A stretch of DNA of 64,000 nucleotides, from assembly GCA_016716475.1 (NCBI GenBank), contig JADJWG010000002.1, forward strand, positions 1,240,001-1,304,000, in the 5' to 3' direction. Origin of the DNA: Phycisphaerales bacterium (lineage in GTDB: Bacteria; Planctomycetota; Phycisphaerae; UBA1845; Fen-1342). Below, piece after piece: positions 27,991 to 40,680 of the stretch. The number at the start of each line of letters is the position of its first letter. Within the stretch, counting starts at the first letter, position 1. The position numbers and the translations under genes were made by a program. The notes beneath the pieces were generated by a model that ran no database searches, was not told the DNA's origin, and saw nothing but the letters and a program-made list of their open reading frames with translations.

Positions 27991-30477
27991 GTGAACCCGC
28001 CTGAACCCCGACTCCGCCGCCGCCTCGATGTCCGCGGACAAGTTCAGGGGGTGGGATTCCGCCCCTACGTCTTCCGACTCGCGCAACAGCACGGACTCGG
28101 CGGGTGGGTGGCGAATGACGGTCGTGGTGCCCGGATCGAGGTGGAGGGTCCGGCGGCCGGCATCGCGGCATTTGAGGCCGCACTGCCCGTCGAGCTACCA
28201 CCCCTCGCAGTGCTTACGGCCTGCACGGCTGCGGATCTCCCTCCCTTGGGCGAACGCGACTTTCGCATCGTCGCCTCTGCCGCAGCCGAAGGCAGCCGAC
28301 CCACCGTAACGCCCGACGTGGCCCTCTGTCAGGACTGCCGGCGCGAGCTTTTCGACGCCGGAGATCGACGGTACGGCTACCCTTTCATCACTTGCACCAA
28401 CTGCGGCCCGCGCTACTCGATCATCCGCGATGTACCGTACGACCGGCCGAAGACAACGATGGCCCCCTTTGTCCAGTGCCCACCCTGCCAAGCTGAGTAT
28501 GACAACCCTGCCAGCCGCCGGTTTCACGCCCAGCCGAACGCGTGCCCGGCGTGCGGCCCGGCACTGCGGATGGTCGTGCCGTCGACTCCCCCGACGGAAC
28601 AACCACCTTCATCAGCCGAGCGAGATCGCCGGGCCACATCACACCGCGCCTGCCACCCGCCTCACACGCCCCCACTGAATGTCGTCCGTAACGCGGCGGA
28701 CCGCTTGCGCCGCGGCGAAATCATCGCCATGAAGGGGATCGGCGGTTACCACCTCGCCTGCCGTGCTGACAGTTCGGCTGCCGTTGGTCGCCTCCGCGAA
28801 CGCAAGCTCCGCGATGGTAAGCCACTGGCGATCATGGTGCCCGATTTAGACACCGCACACCGACTCGCATGGCTTGCGCCGAGTGACGAAGTTGCCCTGC
28901 TCAGTACGGCTGCGCCGATTGTGTTGGTACCACGCCGCGACTTAGCCCGCTCCCGTTTCGGAGGGGAGCCCGGGAACCGTGTTGGCAGGGATGCTTCGGA
29001 TCAGGCGCACCGCTTAGACTGCAACTCGGTTGAACCTGCGGCCCCAGCCCTCGCACCGCTCGTTGCCCCCGGCTGCCACACGCTCGGCCTGCTGCTCCCG
29101 TACACACCGCTCCATTACCTGCTCTTCGCCGAGGGTCTTGGCCCGCTGGTGATGACTTCCGCAAATCTGTCCGGCGAGCCACTCTGCTACCGTGATCACG
29201 ATGCGATGAATGGGCTCCAGGATGTCGCCGACGCTTTTCTCCTGCACGACCGCGAGATCTGTCGGCCGATTGACGACTCTGTCGTCTACTCATGGCGGGA
29301 GCGGATTGTTCCCCTGCGCCGCGCCCGCGGCTACGTACCGCAGCCCATTTCGGTACCCACCCTTGCGGGCGCTCCACCGATCCTCGCTCTTGGTGGTGAT
29401 CTCAAGTCCGTTGTGGGCTTACTGCAGGACGGCGAGGCCATCCTGAGTGAGCATTTGGGCGATCTCGAACACCCCGCCGCGTACCGCAATTTTCTCGCGG
29501 CGATCGCCCGCCTGCGACAACTGTTTGACTTCCACCCACGGTTGCTCGCGTGCGATCTCCACCCGCGCTACCACAGCACGCGCTACGCGGCCGAGCTGGG
29601 CCTGCCGCTCGTGCCGGTGCAGCACCACCACGCTCACGTCGCCAGTGTCCTGGCCGAGCACGGCGAGACCGGACCGGTGATCGGCCTGGCGTGTGACGGC
29701 ACCGGCTACGCCCGCGACGGCACCATTTGGGGAGGCGAGATCCTGCTCTGTGAGCGCGGTGCATGCATTCACCTCGGTGGGCTCGAACCGTTCCCCCTGA
29801 TCGGTGGCGATGCGGCGGCGATTGAAACCTGGCGCCCGGCGGCCGCGCTGGTGGCCAGGGTATACGGTAACAATTGGCGCACGGTGTGGGAGCGCTGGGC
29901 TGCGGACCGGCACACCATTCCGGAAGCTGCTCAATCCGTTTTGTTTGCACGGCAATGGGAACAGGGTGCCGGTGTACGCACGAGCAGTCTGGGTCGCGTC
30001 TTCGATGCGATCGCGTACCTGCTGGGGCTCTGCGACCGCAATCGGCACGAGGCCGAGGCAGCATTGGCCGTGGAGGCGGCAGCGGCCTCGTGGCCCGAGC
30101 CGGTTTCGCCTCGGCCCTGTCCACCCCGCGACACGGATGGCCTGATTCAGATCGATGTCGCCCCGCTCGTCCGCGCACTCGTCGAGCAGCAGGCGCCCCA
30201 GGGCCTGGAGGTTGCCAGGTGCGCGGCAGAGGCGCAAGCAACGTTGGCGGAAGCGCTAGTCGGCGGAGTGCTGGTGGCAGTGGCTCGGACCGGCGTACGC
30301 ACGGTTGCGCTCTCGGGAGGGTGTTTCGCGAATCGACTGCTACTGGAGGGCCTTGTCGAACGGCTAGAGCAGCGGCAACTTCACGTGCTCTTCCACGAGC
30401 GTACCCCACCCGGAGACGGTGGGCTGGCACTGGGACAGCTTTGGGTCGCGGCCTGGCAACAGCGCGGTGATCGCTGA
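27991..30477 (+). CDS. hypF: Carbamoyltransferase HypF
   Basis: HypF uses carbamoyl phosphate and ATP to place a carbamoyl group on HypE, the source of the cyanide ligands of [NiFe]-hydrogenases. The 828-aa chain has an acylphosphatase domain (VQGVGFRPYVF, about 17-27), two zinc-finger-like motifs (CQDC...CTNCGPRY and CPPC...CPACGP), a YrdC-like domain beginning IAMKGIGGYHLACRA, and a Kae1-like C-terminal domain with HHHAHVASV and ACDGTGYARDGT. Two unusual polar insertions lie between the zinc fingers and YrdC (about 195-230) and inside YrdC (about 315-350). The start is GTG with GGAG 7 nt before. No other hyp or hydrogenase gene is adjacent. Confidence 0.95.
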   Translation: MNPPEPRLRRRLDVRGQVQGVGFRPYVFRLAQQHGLGGWVANDGRGARIEVEGPAAGIAAFEAALPVELPPLAVLTACTAADLPPLGERDFRIVASAAAEGSRPTVTPDVALCQDCRRELFDAGDRRYGYPFITCTNCGPRYSIIRDVPYDRPKTTMAPFVQCPPCQAEYDNPASRRFHAQPNACPACGPALRMVVPSTPPTEQPPSSAERDRRATSHRACHPPHTPPLNVVRNAADRLRRGEIIAMKGIGGYHLACRADSSAAVGRLRERKLRDGKPLAIMVPDLDTAHRLAWLAPSDEVALLSTAAPIVLVPRRDLARSRFGGEPGNRVGRDASDQAHRLDCNSVEPAAPALAPLVAPGCHTLGLLLPYTPLHYLLFAEGLGPLVMTSANLSGEPLCYRDHDAMNGLQDVADAFLLHDREICRPIDDSVVYSWRERIVPLRRARGYVPQPISVPTLAGAPPILALGGDLKSVVGLLQDGEAILSEHLGDLEHPAAYRNFLAAIARLRQLFDFHPRLLACDLHPRYHSTRYAAELGLPLVPVQHHHAHVASVLAEHGETGPVIGLACDGTGYARDGTIWGGEILLCERGACIHLGGLEPFPLIGGDAAAIETWRPAAALVARVYGNNWRTVWERWAADRHTIPEAAQSVLFARQWEQGAGVRTSSLGRVFDAIAYLLGLCDRNRHEAEAALAVEAAAASWPEPVSPRPCPPRDTDGLIQIDVAPLVRALVEQQAPQGLEVARCAAEAQATLAEALVGGVLVAVARTGVRTVALSGGCFANRLLLEGLVERLEQRQLHVLFHERTPPGDGGLALGQLWVAAWQQRGDR

Positions 30478-30832
30478 GATGAGAGGTGCACGTGAGCAAA
30501 TTCGCGCACGGTCCGGGAAATTCGCCAGGAAATCGCACCTGCCAGAACCGCATTCGAACCCCACCCTCCCGATTTACGGATAAATAGCGGCATAAATACT
30601 CTTGCACAAATATGCGTTTGTCGCTACACCATGTGTCGTACGTCGCAGCAACCGCGCAGCCACGCGGGCGAAACTCGTGGGGTGGCCGCGGCTGGCCACA
30701 CGGCTGGCACGCTGCGTGCCGGATACCGATAGCTGGGTGTGCATCCACCGGCCGAACCGTCCGCGAACGGGAACTTGCCGGATGCCGCAACAAGCCGGAC
30801 CCAACCCCCCGGCCTTCAGGAGTGCAGTTGCA
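30478..30832. other. AT-richer upstream region of nifJ
   Basis: This 355-bp gap holds no supported gene. Its middle (30571-30620) is markedly richer in A and T than its surroundings (for example ATTTACGGATAAATAG and GCATAAATAC), the usual character of a promoter, but no -35/-10 pair could be fixed with confidence. A 20-nt stretch at about 30554-30573 (TTCGAACCCCACCCTCCCGA) resembles the 3' end of the window's own tRNA-Ser. Confidence 0.35.
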
Positions 30833-34411
<3,579 letters not shown>

Positions 34412-34419
34412 CGGCGGCC

Positions 34420-34447
34420 GGGGCGCCGGGTCGCGGCCCGGCGCCCC
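34420..34447 (+). terminator. Perfect 11-bp GC hairpin after nifJ
   Basis: GGGGCGCCGGG and CCCGGCGCCCC pair perfectly around a 6-nt loop, 8 nt past the nifJ stop, and are followed by GCTTTCCCCC. It may end most nifJ transcripts or reduce transcription of the DHOD-like gene behind it. Confidence 0.6.
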
Positions 34448-34509
34448 GCTTTCCCCCCGCGGGTGCAACCTGATGTGGACACCCCTGGCTCTCAGCAAGG
34501 AACCGACGC

Positions 34510-35499
34510 ATGGATCTCTCGACCGAGTATCTCGGCTTGAAACTGAAGAACCCCCTGGTGGCCGCGGCCAGTCCGCTGACGGCCGATCCGGACTCACTCA
34601 AGCGCCTGCGCGATGCCGGCGCCGCCGCGGTGGTGTTGCACTCCCTCTTCGAGGAGCAGTTGCAGCACGACGCCGAGGAACTGCACCACCACACCACGTT
34701 CGGCACCGAGTCCTATGCCGAAAGTCTCAGTTACTTCCCCGCACAGGAAGAGTACCGTCTCGGCCCGGACGAGTACCTGGATCACATCCGCAAAGCGAAG
34801 GACGTGCTGGAGATCCCCGTAATCGCCAGTCTCAACGGCTGCTCGCCCGGTGGCTGGACCCACTACGCCGCCCTCATGCAGGAAGCCGGCGCTGACGCGA
34901 TCGAGCTCAACGTCTACTACATTGCCACGGACTCGGCCCTCAGCAGCGCGCAGGTCGAGGGGCTCTATATCGACGCCCTCAAGGCCGTGAAGCAATCCGC
35001 AACCGTCCCGGTTGCCATCAAGGTCGGCCCCTACTTCAGCGCCATGGCCAACATGGCGACCCGCCTGGACCTGGCCGGTGCCGACGGGCTTGTTCTTTTC
35101 AACCGTTTCTACCAACCCAACATCAACCTCGACACGCTCGAGGTGGAACCGGATCTGGTGCTGAGTTCGCCTGCCGAGCTGCGCCTCCCGCTGCGCTGGA
35201 TCGCTGTGCTTTACGGACACATCAAGGCGAACCTGGCCGCGAACAGCGGCATCGCCACCGGTACCGACGTGCTCAAGACGCTGATGGCGGGTGCAGATGT
35301 CGCCCAGCTCTGCTCGGTGCTCCTCCGCAAAGGTCCGGAAGAACTCGCGAACATCCTGGCCGGGATGCGGACCTGGATGGCCGAGCACGATTATGAGTCG
35401 GTCACCCAGTTGAAAGGTAGTCTGAGCCAGAAATCGTGCCCGAACCCGACGGCCTTCGAGCGCGCGAACTATATGAAGGCCCTCAACAGCTATACCTAA
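34510..35499 (+). CDS. Dihydroorotate-dehydrogenase-like flavoprotein linked to nifJ
   Basis: The 329-aa protein has the TIM-barrel flavin fold of class 1 dihydroorotate dehydrogenases: LGLKLKNPLVAAASPLT at the N-terminus, a phosphate-binding C-terminal part with SGIATGTDVLKTLMAGADVAQ, and GP-E-L helices after it. The class 1 catalytic segment with its cysteine (N-x-SCPN) is missing; ELNVYYIATDSAL stands in its place. This fits the separate DHOD-like group that accompanies PFOR genes rather than true PyrD. Its reaction is not established. AAGGAA lies 8 nt before the ATG. It probably works with, or uses electrons from, the preceding NifJ. Confidence 0.83.
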   Translation: MDLSTEYLGLKLKNPLVAAASPLTADPDSLKRLRDAGAAAVVLHSLFEEQLQHDAEELHHHTTFGTESYAESLSYFPAQEEYRLGPDEYLDHIRKAKDVLEIPVIASLNGCSPGGWTHYAALMQEAGADAIELNVYYIATDSALSSAQVEGLYIDALKAVKQSATVPVAIKVGPYFSAMANMATRLDLAGADGLVLFNRFYQPNINLDTLEVEPDLVLSSPAELRLPLRWIAVLYGHIKANLAANSGIATGTDVLKTLMAGADVAQLCSVLLRKGPEELANILAGMRTWMAEHDYESVTQLKGSLSQKSCPNPTAFERANYMKALNSYT

Positions 35500-35531
35500 C
35501 CCGAGCTTCTCTCCCCTCCTGAAGCCCCGGT

Positions 35532-35559
35532 AACGCCCGTCGGTTCGCCGGCGGGCGTT
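35532..35559 (+). terminator. UUCG-loop terminator after the DHOD-like gene
   Basis: A 12-bp stem (AACGCCCGTCGG / CCGGCGGGCGTT, one G-U pair) closes a TTCG tetraloop, 33 nt past the stop codon, and is followed by GCCGTTTCC. Confidence 0.75.
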
Positions 35560-35628
35560 GCCGTTTCCAGTCCCTTTCTCGACCGCTCGCCGGCATGTTT
35601 CACAATCGGGCGCGATCCCGGACCGGGA

Positions 35629-35658
35629 TTGACTGGTACGCCCCGCCTTCGCTATGAT
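35629..35658 (+). promoter_or_regulatory. Sigma-70-like promoter for the PEP-CTERM gene
   Basis: TTGACT (35629-35634) and TATGAT (35653-35658) are 18 nt apart. Transcription from here would leave a leader of about 190 nt before the ATG at 35858. No known riboswitch fold was recognised in that leader. Confidence 0.6.
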
Positions 35659-35857
35659 CGCGATACAGAGGAGTAGAAGCAGCCAGAATTCAATTCTGTG
35701 ATGCGTGCGCGTTCTCGCCACCAGTTGATTCCACCCTCTGGACGGCCATTCTGAGGGCCAAGCTTGGCGACTTTCCCCTCTCTGAGCGCGTGGTCGCTCG
35801 ACCGCCAGGCCGCTTGGCCGTGCAAGGGCAAAATGCTCTGAAACAGGAGGCGAAGCT

Positions 35858-36826
35858 ATGAAGAGGATTCTCTGGGTCGCGACGCTCGCGTTGGCGACGA
35901 CACCCGCTTGGGCGGACTTCACGTTCTCCCCGTTCAGCCCGGGGAACGTATCTCCAACGTGGACGGGCCAGGCGCTTACCGGCGCACCGGCCGACACCTA
36001 TGTCGGCTTCGAGGTGCTGGCGGACTGGTCGGCCGTCAGTGGCAACCCCTGGTCGAATGAATCCCGGGTATTCTTCTCCGATGTGATTGGTGGTGGCAGC
36101 GCTACCCTCCCGACCGGGATCGGCGTCTCCTACACCACCGGTGCTGTGTCTGCCGCCAATGGCGCAAGCAATGGGAACCCCCTGTTCAATTTGCGGTTTG
36201 CCGGCGGCTTCGCCACCGCTTTCAACGGCACTGATCCGCTCGCCCTTAATTTCCGGCAGACCTTCGGTGGTAGTGTTGCGGATTGGCAGAATGTGCGCGT
36301 GACACTGAAGACTATGGTCATCCCGACCGCGACCGATCTCGGTACGCTCTCCGGACCGCTCAGCATCACGGGCTCGCTCGCCGCGGGCGAGGTGAAGTGG
36401 TACAAGTTCACGATCGATCAGGCGATCGACAATGCGCTCGGCACCTTCCTCGACATCGACACCGAGGGCTCGCTGCTGGCACCCTCGAACGACACCGAGC
36501 TCGGCCTGTACGCCGCGAACGGGACGTTCATCACCACGGACGATGATGACGGTACCGCCCTCCTGAGCCAGTTGACCTACGGCGAAGTCGGCCCGCGTCC
36601 GGCGCCCGGCGACGGTCTGGCGTATAATGGTCGTGACGGCTCTTTGGCCCCCGGTACGTACTACATCGCACTTGGCGCCTTCAACACCGCCTTCAGCAAC
36701 TTCTTTAGCGTCTCCTCGGCGTCGCAGAACATCGGTGACTACGCGCTGAACATCAACACCAACGTCCCCGAGCCGGCTTCGCTGCTGCTTGTGACCCTGC
36801 TTGGCGCGCTCATTCGCCGCCGCTAG
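35858..36826 (+). CDS. PEP-CTERM-sorted secreted protein with DVUA0089-like domain
   Basis: The 322-aa protein begins with a signal peptide (MKRILWVATLALATTPAWA) and ends with a PEP-CTERM signal: VPEPASLLL, a short hydrophobic stretch and the basic end RRR. Such proteins are processed by an exosortase and placed at the cell surface. The middle (about residues 165-285) matches the DVUA0089 pattern, GEVKWYKFTID...TELGLYAANGTFITTDDDDG. The first 150 residues are a beta-rich domain without a recognised family. AGGAGG stands before the ATG. It is a single-gene transcript bounded by promoter and terminator. Confidence 0.9.
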   Translation: MKRILWVATLALATTPAWADFTFSPFSPGNVSPTWTGQALTGAPADTYVGFEVLADWSAVSGNPWSNESRVFFSDVIGGGSATLPTGIGVSYTTGAVSAANGASNGNPLFNLRFAGGFATAFNGTDPLALNFRQTFGGSVADWQNVRVTLKTMVIPTATDLGTLSGPLSITGSLAAGEVKWYKFTIDQAIDNALGTFLDIDTEGSLLAPSNDTELGLYAANGTFITTDDDDGTALLSQLTYGEVGPRPAPGDGLAYNGRDGSLAPGTYYIALGAFNTAFSNFFSVSSASQNIGDYALNINTNVPEPASLLLVTLLGALIRRR

Positions 36827-36862
36827 GCCACGTTCATATTGCAAACGCAATCATTACTGCAG

Positions 36863-36896
36863 CGCGGGGAGCGCGTGACAACACGTGCTCCCCGCG
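36863..36896 (+). terminator. 15-bp hairpin after the PEP-CTERM gene
   Basis: CGCGGGGAGCGCGTG pairs with CACGTGCTCCCCGCG (one G-U pair) around the loop ACAA, 36 nt after the stop codon; TATGTTTG follows. Confidence 0.75.
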
Positions 36897-37013
36897 TATG
36901 TTTGCGCACCCCCCACCGCACTGTGCCCCACCATCCCATTTGTGTTATCCTTGCGGCCTCGGCCGTGATGCGCTGCGCCCAGGACACCGCACCGGCACCT
37001 TGAAAGCCAACGA

Positions 37014-38099
37014 ATGACCAGCAAGGAACGCCTGCTCTGCGCCCTGCGCCGCGAACGGCCCGACCGGCTGCCCGCCACCGTGCATCAATGGCAACCGTAT
37101 CACCTCGACAAGTACCTCCACGGGATGTCGCCGCTGGACGCCTTCCGGCACTTCGGTCTCGATGCGTCTCTGCCCGCGTTGCCCTGTAGCGAGCAGCCCT
37201 CTCCGGACTGGCGTATAGAGGTTTTCGAAACCACCAGCTTGGCCGGGCATCGTGTCAGGCAGCGTCGCTACCACACTCCGGAGGGTACGCTCAGCGATAC
37301 CTGGGAGTTTCGCCCGGCCACGGCGTGGCTGATCGAGCACCTCGTCAAGCAGCCCGAAGACGTGGACCTGATCGACCGCTACATGCCGGTGCCGCGGCTC
37401 GACCGCGCCGCGGTTGCGCGCACATACGCCGAACTGGGGGACGACGGCATCCTGCGCGGCTTCCTGTGGGGCAGCCAGGGTGGCTGCTGGCAGGATGCGT
37501 GTGAGCTGTACGGCCTCCAGCCGCTGATCCTCCAGTCGAAGCGCGACCCCGCGTGGGTGCATCACTTCCTGCGCGTACTCCAGAAGAAGAAGCTGCGCTT
37601 CATCGCGGAGTCACTGGCAGGCGCCCGATTCGACCTGATTGAGACCGGCGGCGGCGCGGCGTCGAGCACCTGCATCTCGCCGAAGCTGCACGCCGAGTTC
37701 TGCCTGCCCTACGACCGCGAACAGCATGCGGCCCTGCACGCGATCGGCCTGCCGGCGGTGTACCACACCTGCGGCGGCATGATGCCAATCCTCGACCTCA
37801 TCGTGGCCAATGGTTGCGACGCGAGTGAGACGCTGACGCCCGTGGGCATGGGCGGCGACGCCGATGCGCCCGAGATCAAGCGCCGCATCGGCCACCGCGT
37901 GGCCCTGATCGGTGGCGTGAATCAACTGCAAGTGCTCGACCAGGGTACGCGGGACGACATCCGTGCGGAAGTCTTCCGCCTGTTTGAGACGCTCGGCGCG
38001 GGCGGGGGGTACATCCTGTCGCCCAGCGACCACTTTTTCGAAACCCCGCCCGAAAACCTGCGGCACTACGCGGAAGCGGCGCGGGAATGCATGTACTGA
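37014..38099 (+). CDS. Uroporphyrinogen decarboxylase (URO-D)-family protein
   Basis: The 361-aa protein has the URO-D barrel: the N-terminal helix TSKERLLCALRRERPDRLP, and a late segment VYHTCGGMMPILDLIVANGCD with the His/Cys pair that binds zinc in the methyltransferase branch (MtaA/CmuA-like). It is not a haem-pathway HemE, which has a different N-terminal active-site motif. It may move methyl groups in corrinoid-linked or aryl-ether metabolism, but no corrinoid protein gene is next to it. The ribosome site is weak. The gene ends 21 bp before the convergent phosphatase gene. Confidence 0.83.
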   Translation: MTSKERLLCALRRERPDRLPATVHQWQPYHLDKYLHGMSPLDAFRHFGLDASLPALPCSEQPSPDWRIEVFETTSLAGHRVRQRRYHTPEGTLSDTWEFRPATAWLIEHLVKQPEDVDLIDRYMPVPRLDRAAVARTYAELGDDGILRGFLWGSQGGCWQDACELYGLQPLILQSKRDPAWVHHFLRVLQKKKLRFIAESLAGARFDLIETGGGAASSTCISPKLHAEFCLPYDREQHAALHAIGLPAVYHTCGGMMPILDLIVANGCDASETLTPVGMGGDADAPEIKRRIGHRVALIGGVNQLQVLDQGTRDDIRAEVFRLFETLGAGGGYILSPSDHFFETPPENLRHYAEAARECMY

Positions 38100-38120
38100 G
38101 CAGTCCACACGCAGCCGGAT

Positions 38121-38903
38121 TCACCCCCGCAGTTTCTCCAGCACCGCCGCCAGCAGTGCCCCGTTCGTCGCCAGCGCTTCCGGCGCCGTGTGCGTCGGCC
38201 GCCCGCTCCAGTCCGTCAGTGTCCCGCCCGCTTCGGTCACTACCGGCATGAGTGCTGCCGTGTCCCAGATGCTCATCACCGGATCGAGCACCACCTCGAC
38301 CCGCCCGGTCGCGAGCAACGCATAGGCGTACGCATCCGCCCAGCCGCGATCGGTGTAGCTGGCCGCCCGCAGCCGCTCGTATGCTGCCCACCGGCCCGTG
38401 TCGTGCAGCAGCTTGCTCGAGGTCGCGCTGATGCGGGCCTCCGACAGCGCCGTCACCCGTGAGACCCGCGCCGGCCGGCCGTTCCACCGGCACCCGAGCC
38501 CGCGGGCCGCGTACACCGTCTCCCCCAGCGCCGGCAGGTGAATCACCCCCGCCAGCATCTCACCCGCCCACTCGAAGCCGATCAGCACGCTGAAGAGCGG
38601 CACCCCGCTGAGGAATGACATCGTGCCGTCGATCGGGTCGAGGATCCAGCGGGCGGACGCGGTGCCGCGCTGCTCACCGCCCTCCTCGCCGAGGATGCCA
38701 TGGTCGGGGAAGGCGGCCGCGATGCGCTTGCGCAGCAGCTCCTCCGCGCCCCGGTCGGCGACCGTCACCGGCGTGCGATCGCTTTTCCACTCGAACCCCG
38801 TCCCGCAGTTGTAGTAGCCGAGCGTAAACGCCCCGGCGAGCTGGGCACTTTCGACCGCGAAATCGAGGATACGCTGGAGTTCGTTGGCGTGCATGGCGGG
38901 CAT
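38121..38903 (-). CDS. Inositol-monophosphatase-family phosphatase (HisN-like)
   Basis: This 260-aa protein has both metal-binding motifs of the family: WILDPIDGTMSF (about residue 88) and the C-terminal WDTAALMPVVTEAGG. GEEGG before the first motif provides the acidic ligand. Family members hydrolyse inositol phosphate, histidinol phosphate or fructose-1,6-bisphosphate with Mg2+; HisN-type proteins of this size are the closest match in feel, but the substrate is not certain. The ATG at 38903 has GGAG 9 nt upstream. Confidence 0.86.
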   Translation of the reverse strand: MPAMHANELQRILDFAVESAQLAGAFTLGYYNCGTGFEWKSDRTPVTVADRGAEELLRKRIAAAFPDHGILGEEGGEQRGTASARWILDPIDGTMSFLSGVPLFSVLIGFEWAGEMLAGVIHLPALGETVYAARGLGCRWNGRPARVSRVTALSEARISATSSKLLHDTGRWAAYERLRAASYTDRGWADAYAYALLATGRVEVVLDPVMSIWDTAALMPVVTEAGGTLTDWSGRPTHTAPEALATNGALLAAVLEKLRG

Positions 38904-39372
38904 CGCGGGGGTCTCCGGCTCGGTCGGCCCCGGCGGGCGGGCCGGACAACAGGGCGCCAGACGACAGAGTAACGAGCGGGACCGCGGGCGCACACCCCGG
39001 CCGCGACCGGAGTATAGCGGCATGCCGTTGGTCGCAGACCGCGGGGAGCGGAGGGGTGTGAAGATGGGGGGAGGGGTTGGGGGCGGGGTAGCGGGATGGC
39101 AGAAAAGTGCGGGAGATTCCGCCAAGAATTTCAAGAATTCGCGCCTGTCGCGCGCCAGAAGTGAGACTCTTGGAAAATGGAGAAGATCGTGGGGAGGCGG
39201 CGGCGGAGGGAATGAAGGCGGCATGTGCATACAGGGAGGATGAACGCTGGGCGCGCCTTGGCAAGGCGGATTTGACAGGCGTGCCGGCGAGCGACCGTGG
39301 GCGGTGCGGGGTGGCGGTGGGCGGATTTCGCGGCGGGCGCGCGCCGGGCGTGACGGCACGGGAGTGCGGCGG
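38904..39372. other. Intergenic region, no gene seen
   Basis: About 470 bp between the phosphatase and the AAA ATPase gene, both on the minus strand. Frames here are low-complexity (proline-rich on minus, glycine-rich on plus) and show no family. It holds a purine-rich stretch (39060-39110). No clear promoter or terminator could be fixed. Confidence 0.4.
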
Positions 39373-40671
39373 CTACCGGGGCACGGTGGGAATCCAGAAC
39401 CAGGCGTGCCCGCGCCTTTGAGAGGCGACGTTGAGCAGGCGCTTGGCGCGCAAGAGGTTAAAGCGGGAGACGCCGGCTTCCTGTGCCGCGGTCAGCAGCG
39501 CGCGGGCGGGGACGGGCTGCCCGGCGAGGAAAGCGGTGAGCCAGTGGCAGGCCTCGGAGAGGGCGGCGTGCGACTCGGAGGAGAGATCGAGCAGGCCGGT
39601 GGAGAGGCGCCAGTCGCCCGCGTCCGGGAGGTCCCACAGGAGGCGCGGGCCGGGGCCGGTGGGGCTGGGGCCCATGTGCGGACAGGGGTAGTGGGCCAGT
39701 GGCGGCGCGGGCGCGGGACAGGGCACGGGCGCCTCTGGCCCGGGCGCATCCAGCGGAGACGTGCGGAACGTAAGCTCTCCCGGCGGGGGCGGCACGGGCG
39801 CCAGGGGGAGCGGGGTGGCGGTGACGATGCGGAACGCGAGCGGCGGCGCGTGGTGGGCATAGGCGGATTTGAGCTGGGTCAGGATGCGGCGGTTGGGCTG
39901 GTCGGGGTCCGCGGTGAGCAGGAGAATCGAACGGGCAGCGGCGATGAGACTGAGCGCGCCCCGGATGCGGTAGATGGCGCGACGGGCGGAGCGCTTCGTG
40001 AAGTGGCCCACGGCGAGGATGGCGAGGTCGTAGCGGCGGGCGATGGCCGCGAGGCGAGCGAGGAGGTGGGCCTGCAGGTCGGGGCTGGCGTGGACGCCGT
40101 CGTCGAGCAGGAGGTGGAGGGGGTCGAGGACCACGAGCCGCGTGTGGTTGTAGGCGCGGATGGCCTGTTCGAGCTGGTCGGCGTGCGTGGGCAGGCGCAG
40201 CGGGAGCAGCTCGTCGGAGCGGGGCGGACTGACGCCGGCGAGCGTGGCGACGTGGGCGCGGTGGGCGCCGGCGGCCGCGAGGCGGGCCGGGAGGGCGTCG
40301 GCGTCTTCGGGTGATGCGAAGAGGGTGTCGAGGATGGGCAAGCTGCGCGTGTGGACGCCGCGGATGGTCGGAAAGGAGCGCTCGAGGTCGGCGTCGGAGG
40401 GTTGGGGGGGAAGGGGCGGGAGGGTGGCGGGGTCGGGTCGTTCGTCGGGGGGGTCGTCGGGCCAGGGGTAAGGGGCGGAGAGGCGGGCGGCGAGGTCGGC
40501 AGTGAGGAGGGATTTCCCGGCGCCGGGGTCGCCGATGAGGAGGGAGAGGGCGCCGACGGGTAGACGGAGTGGCCAGAGCCAGTGGAGGGTACGGCTGGGC
40601 GGCGTGGCACCGTGCAGGATGATCGGTCGTGGGCGGGCGGCGAGGGGCAGGTCGGGGTCGCGGCGGGTCAT
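39373..40671 (-). CDS. RepA/RecA-like AAA ATPase (AAA_25-type)
   Basis: The 432-aa protein has a Walker A GDPGAGKSLLTADLAARL (about 45), a Walker B-like LVVLDPLHLLL, and the sensor segment LAILAVGHFTKRS, matching the RepA/AAA_25 group of RecA-fold ATPases found in plasmid and phage replication proteins. The middle (about 280-340) is a proline-rich linker. The C-terminus is a winged-helix-like end (SRFNLLRAKRLLNVASQRRG). No Shine-Dalgarno sequence is present; a TATACT box ends 9 nt before the ATG, so the mRNA may be leaderless. It borders the RM island and may be a remnant of a mobile element. Confidence 0.78.
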   Translation of the reverse strand: MTRRDPDLPLAARPRPIILHGATPPSRTLHWLWPLRLPVGALSLLIGDPGAGKSLLTADLAARLSAPYPWPDDPPDERPDPATLPPLPPQPSDADLERSFPTIRGVHTRSLPILDTLFASPEDADALPARLAAAGAHRAHVATLAGVSPPRSDELLPLRLPTHADQLEQAIRAYNHTRLVVLDPLHLLLDDGVHASPDLQAHLLARLAAIARRYDLAILAVGHFTKRSARRAIYRIRGALSLIAAARSILLLTADPDQPNRRILTQLKSAYAHHAPPLAFRIVTATPLPLAPVPPPPGELTFRTSPLDAPGPEAPVPCPAPAPPLAHYPCPHMGPSPTGPGPRLLWDLPDAGDWRLSTGLLDLSSESHAALSEACHWLTAFLAGQPVPARALLTAAQEAGVSRFNLLRAKRLLNVASQRRGHAWFWIPTVPR

Positions 40672-40680
40672 GGTATAGAT

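Noticed and set aside
35659..35857. A riboswitch (for example c-di-GMP type) in the leader before the PEP-CTERM gene
   Set aside because: Short GGGCAAA- and GCGAAGC-like pieces are present but the conserved core and tetraloop receptor do not line up.
38904..39359. A long N-terminal extension of the inositol-monophosphatase-family protein
   Set aside because: The family begins at ATG 38903, which has GGAG upstream; the extension is proline-rich low complexity.
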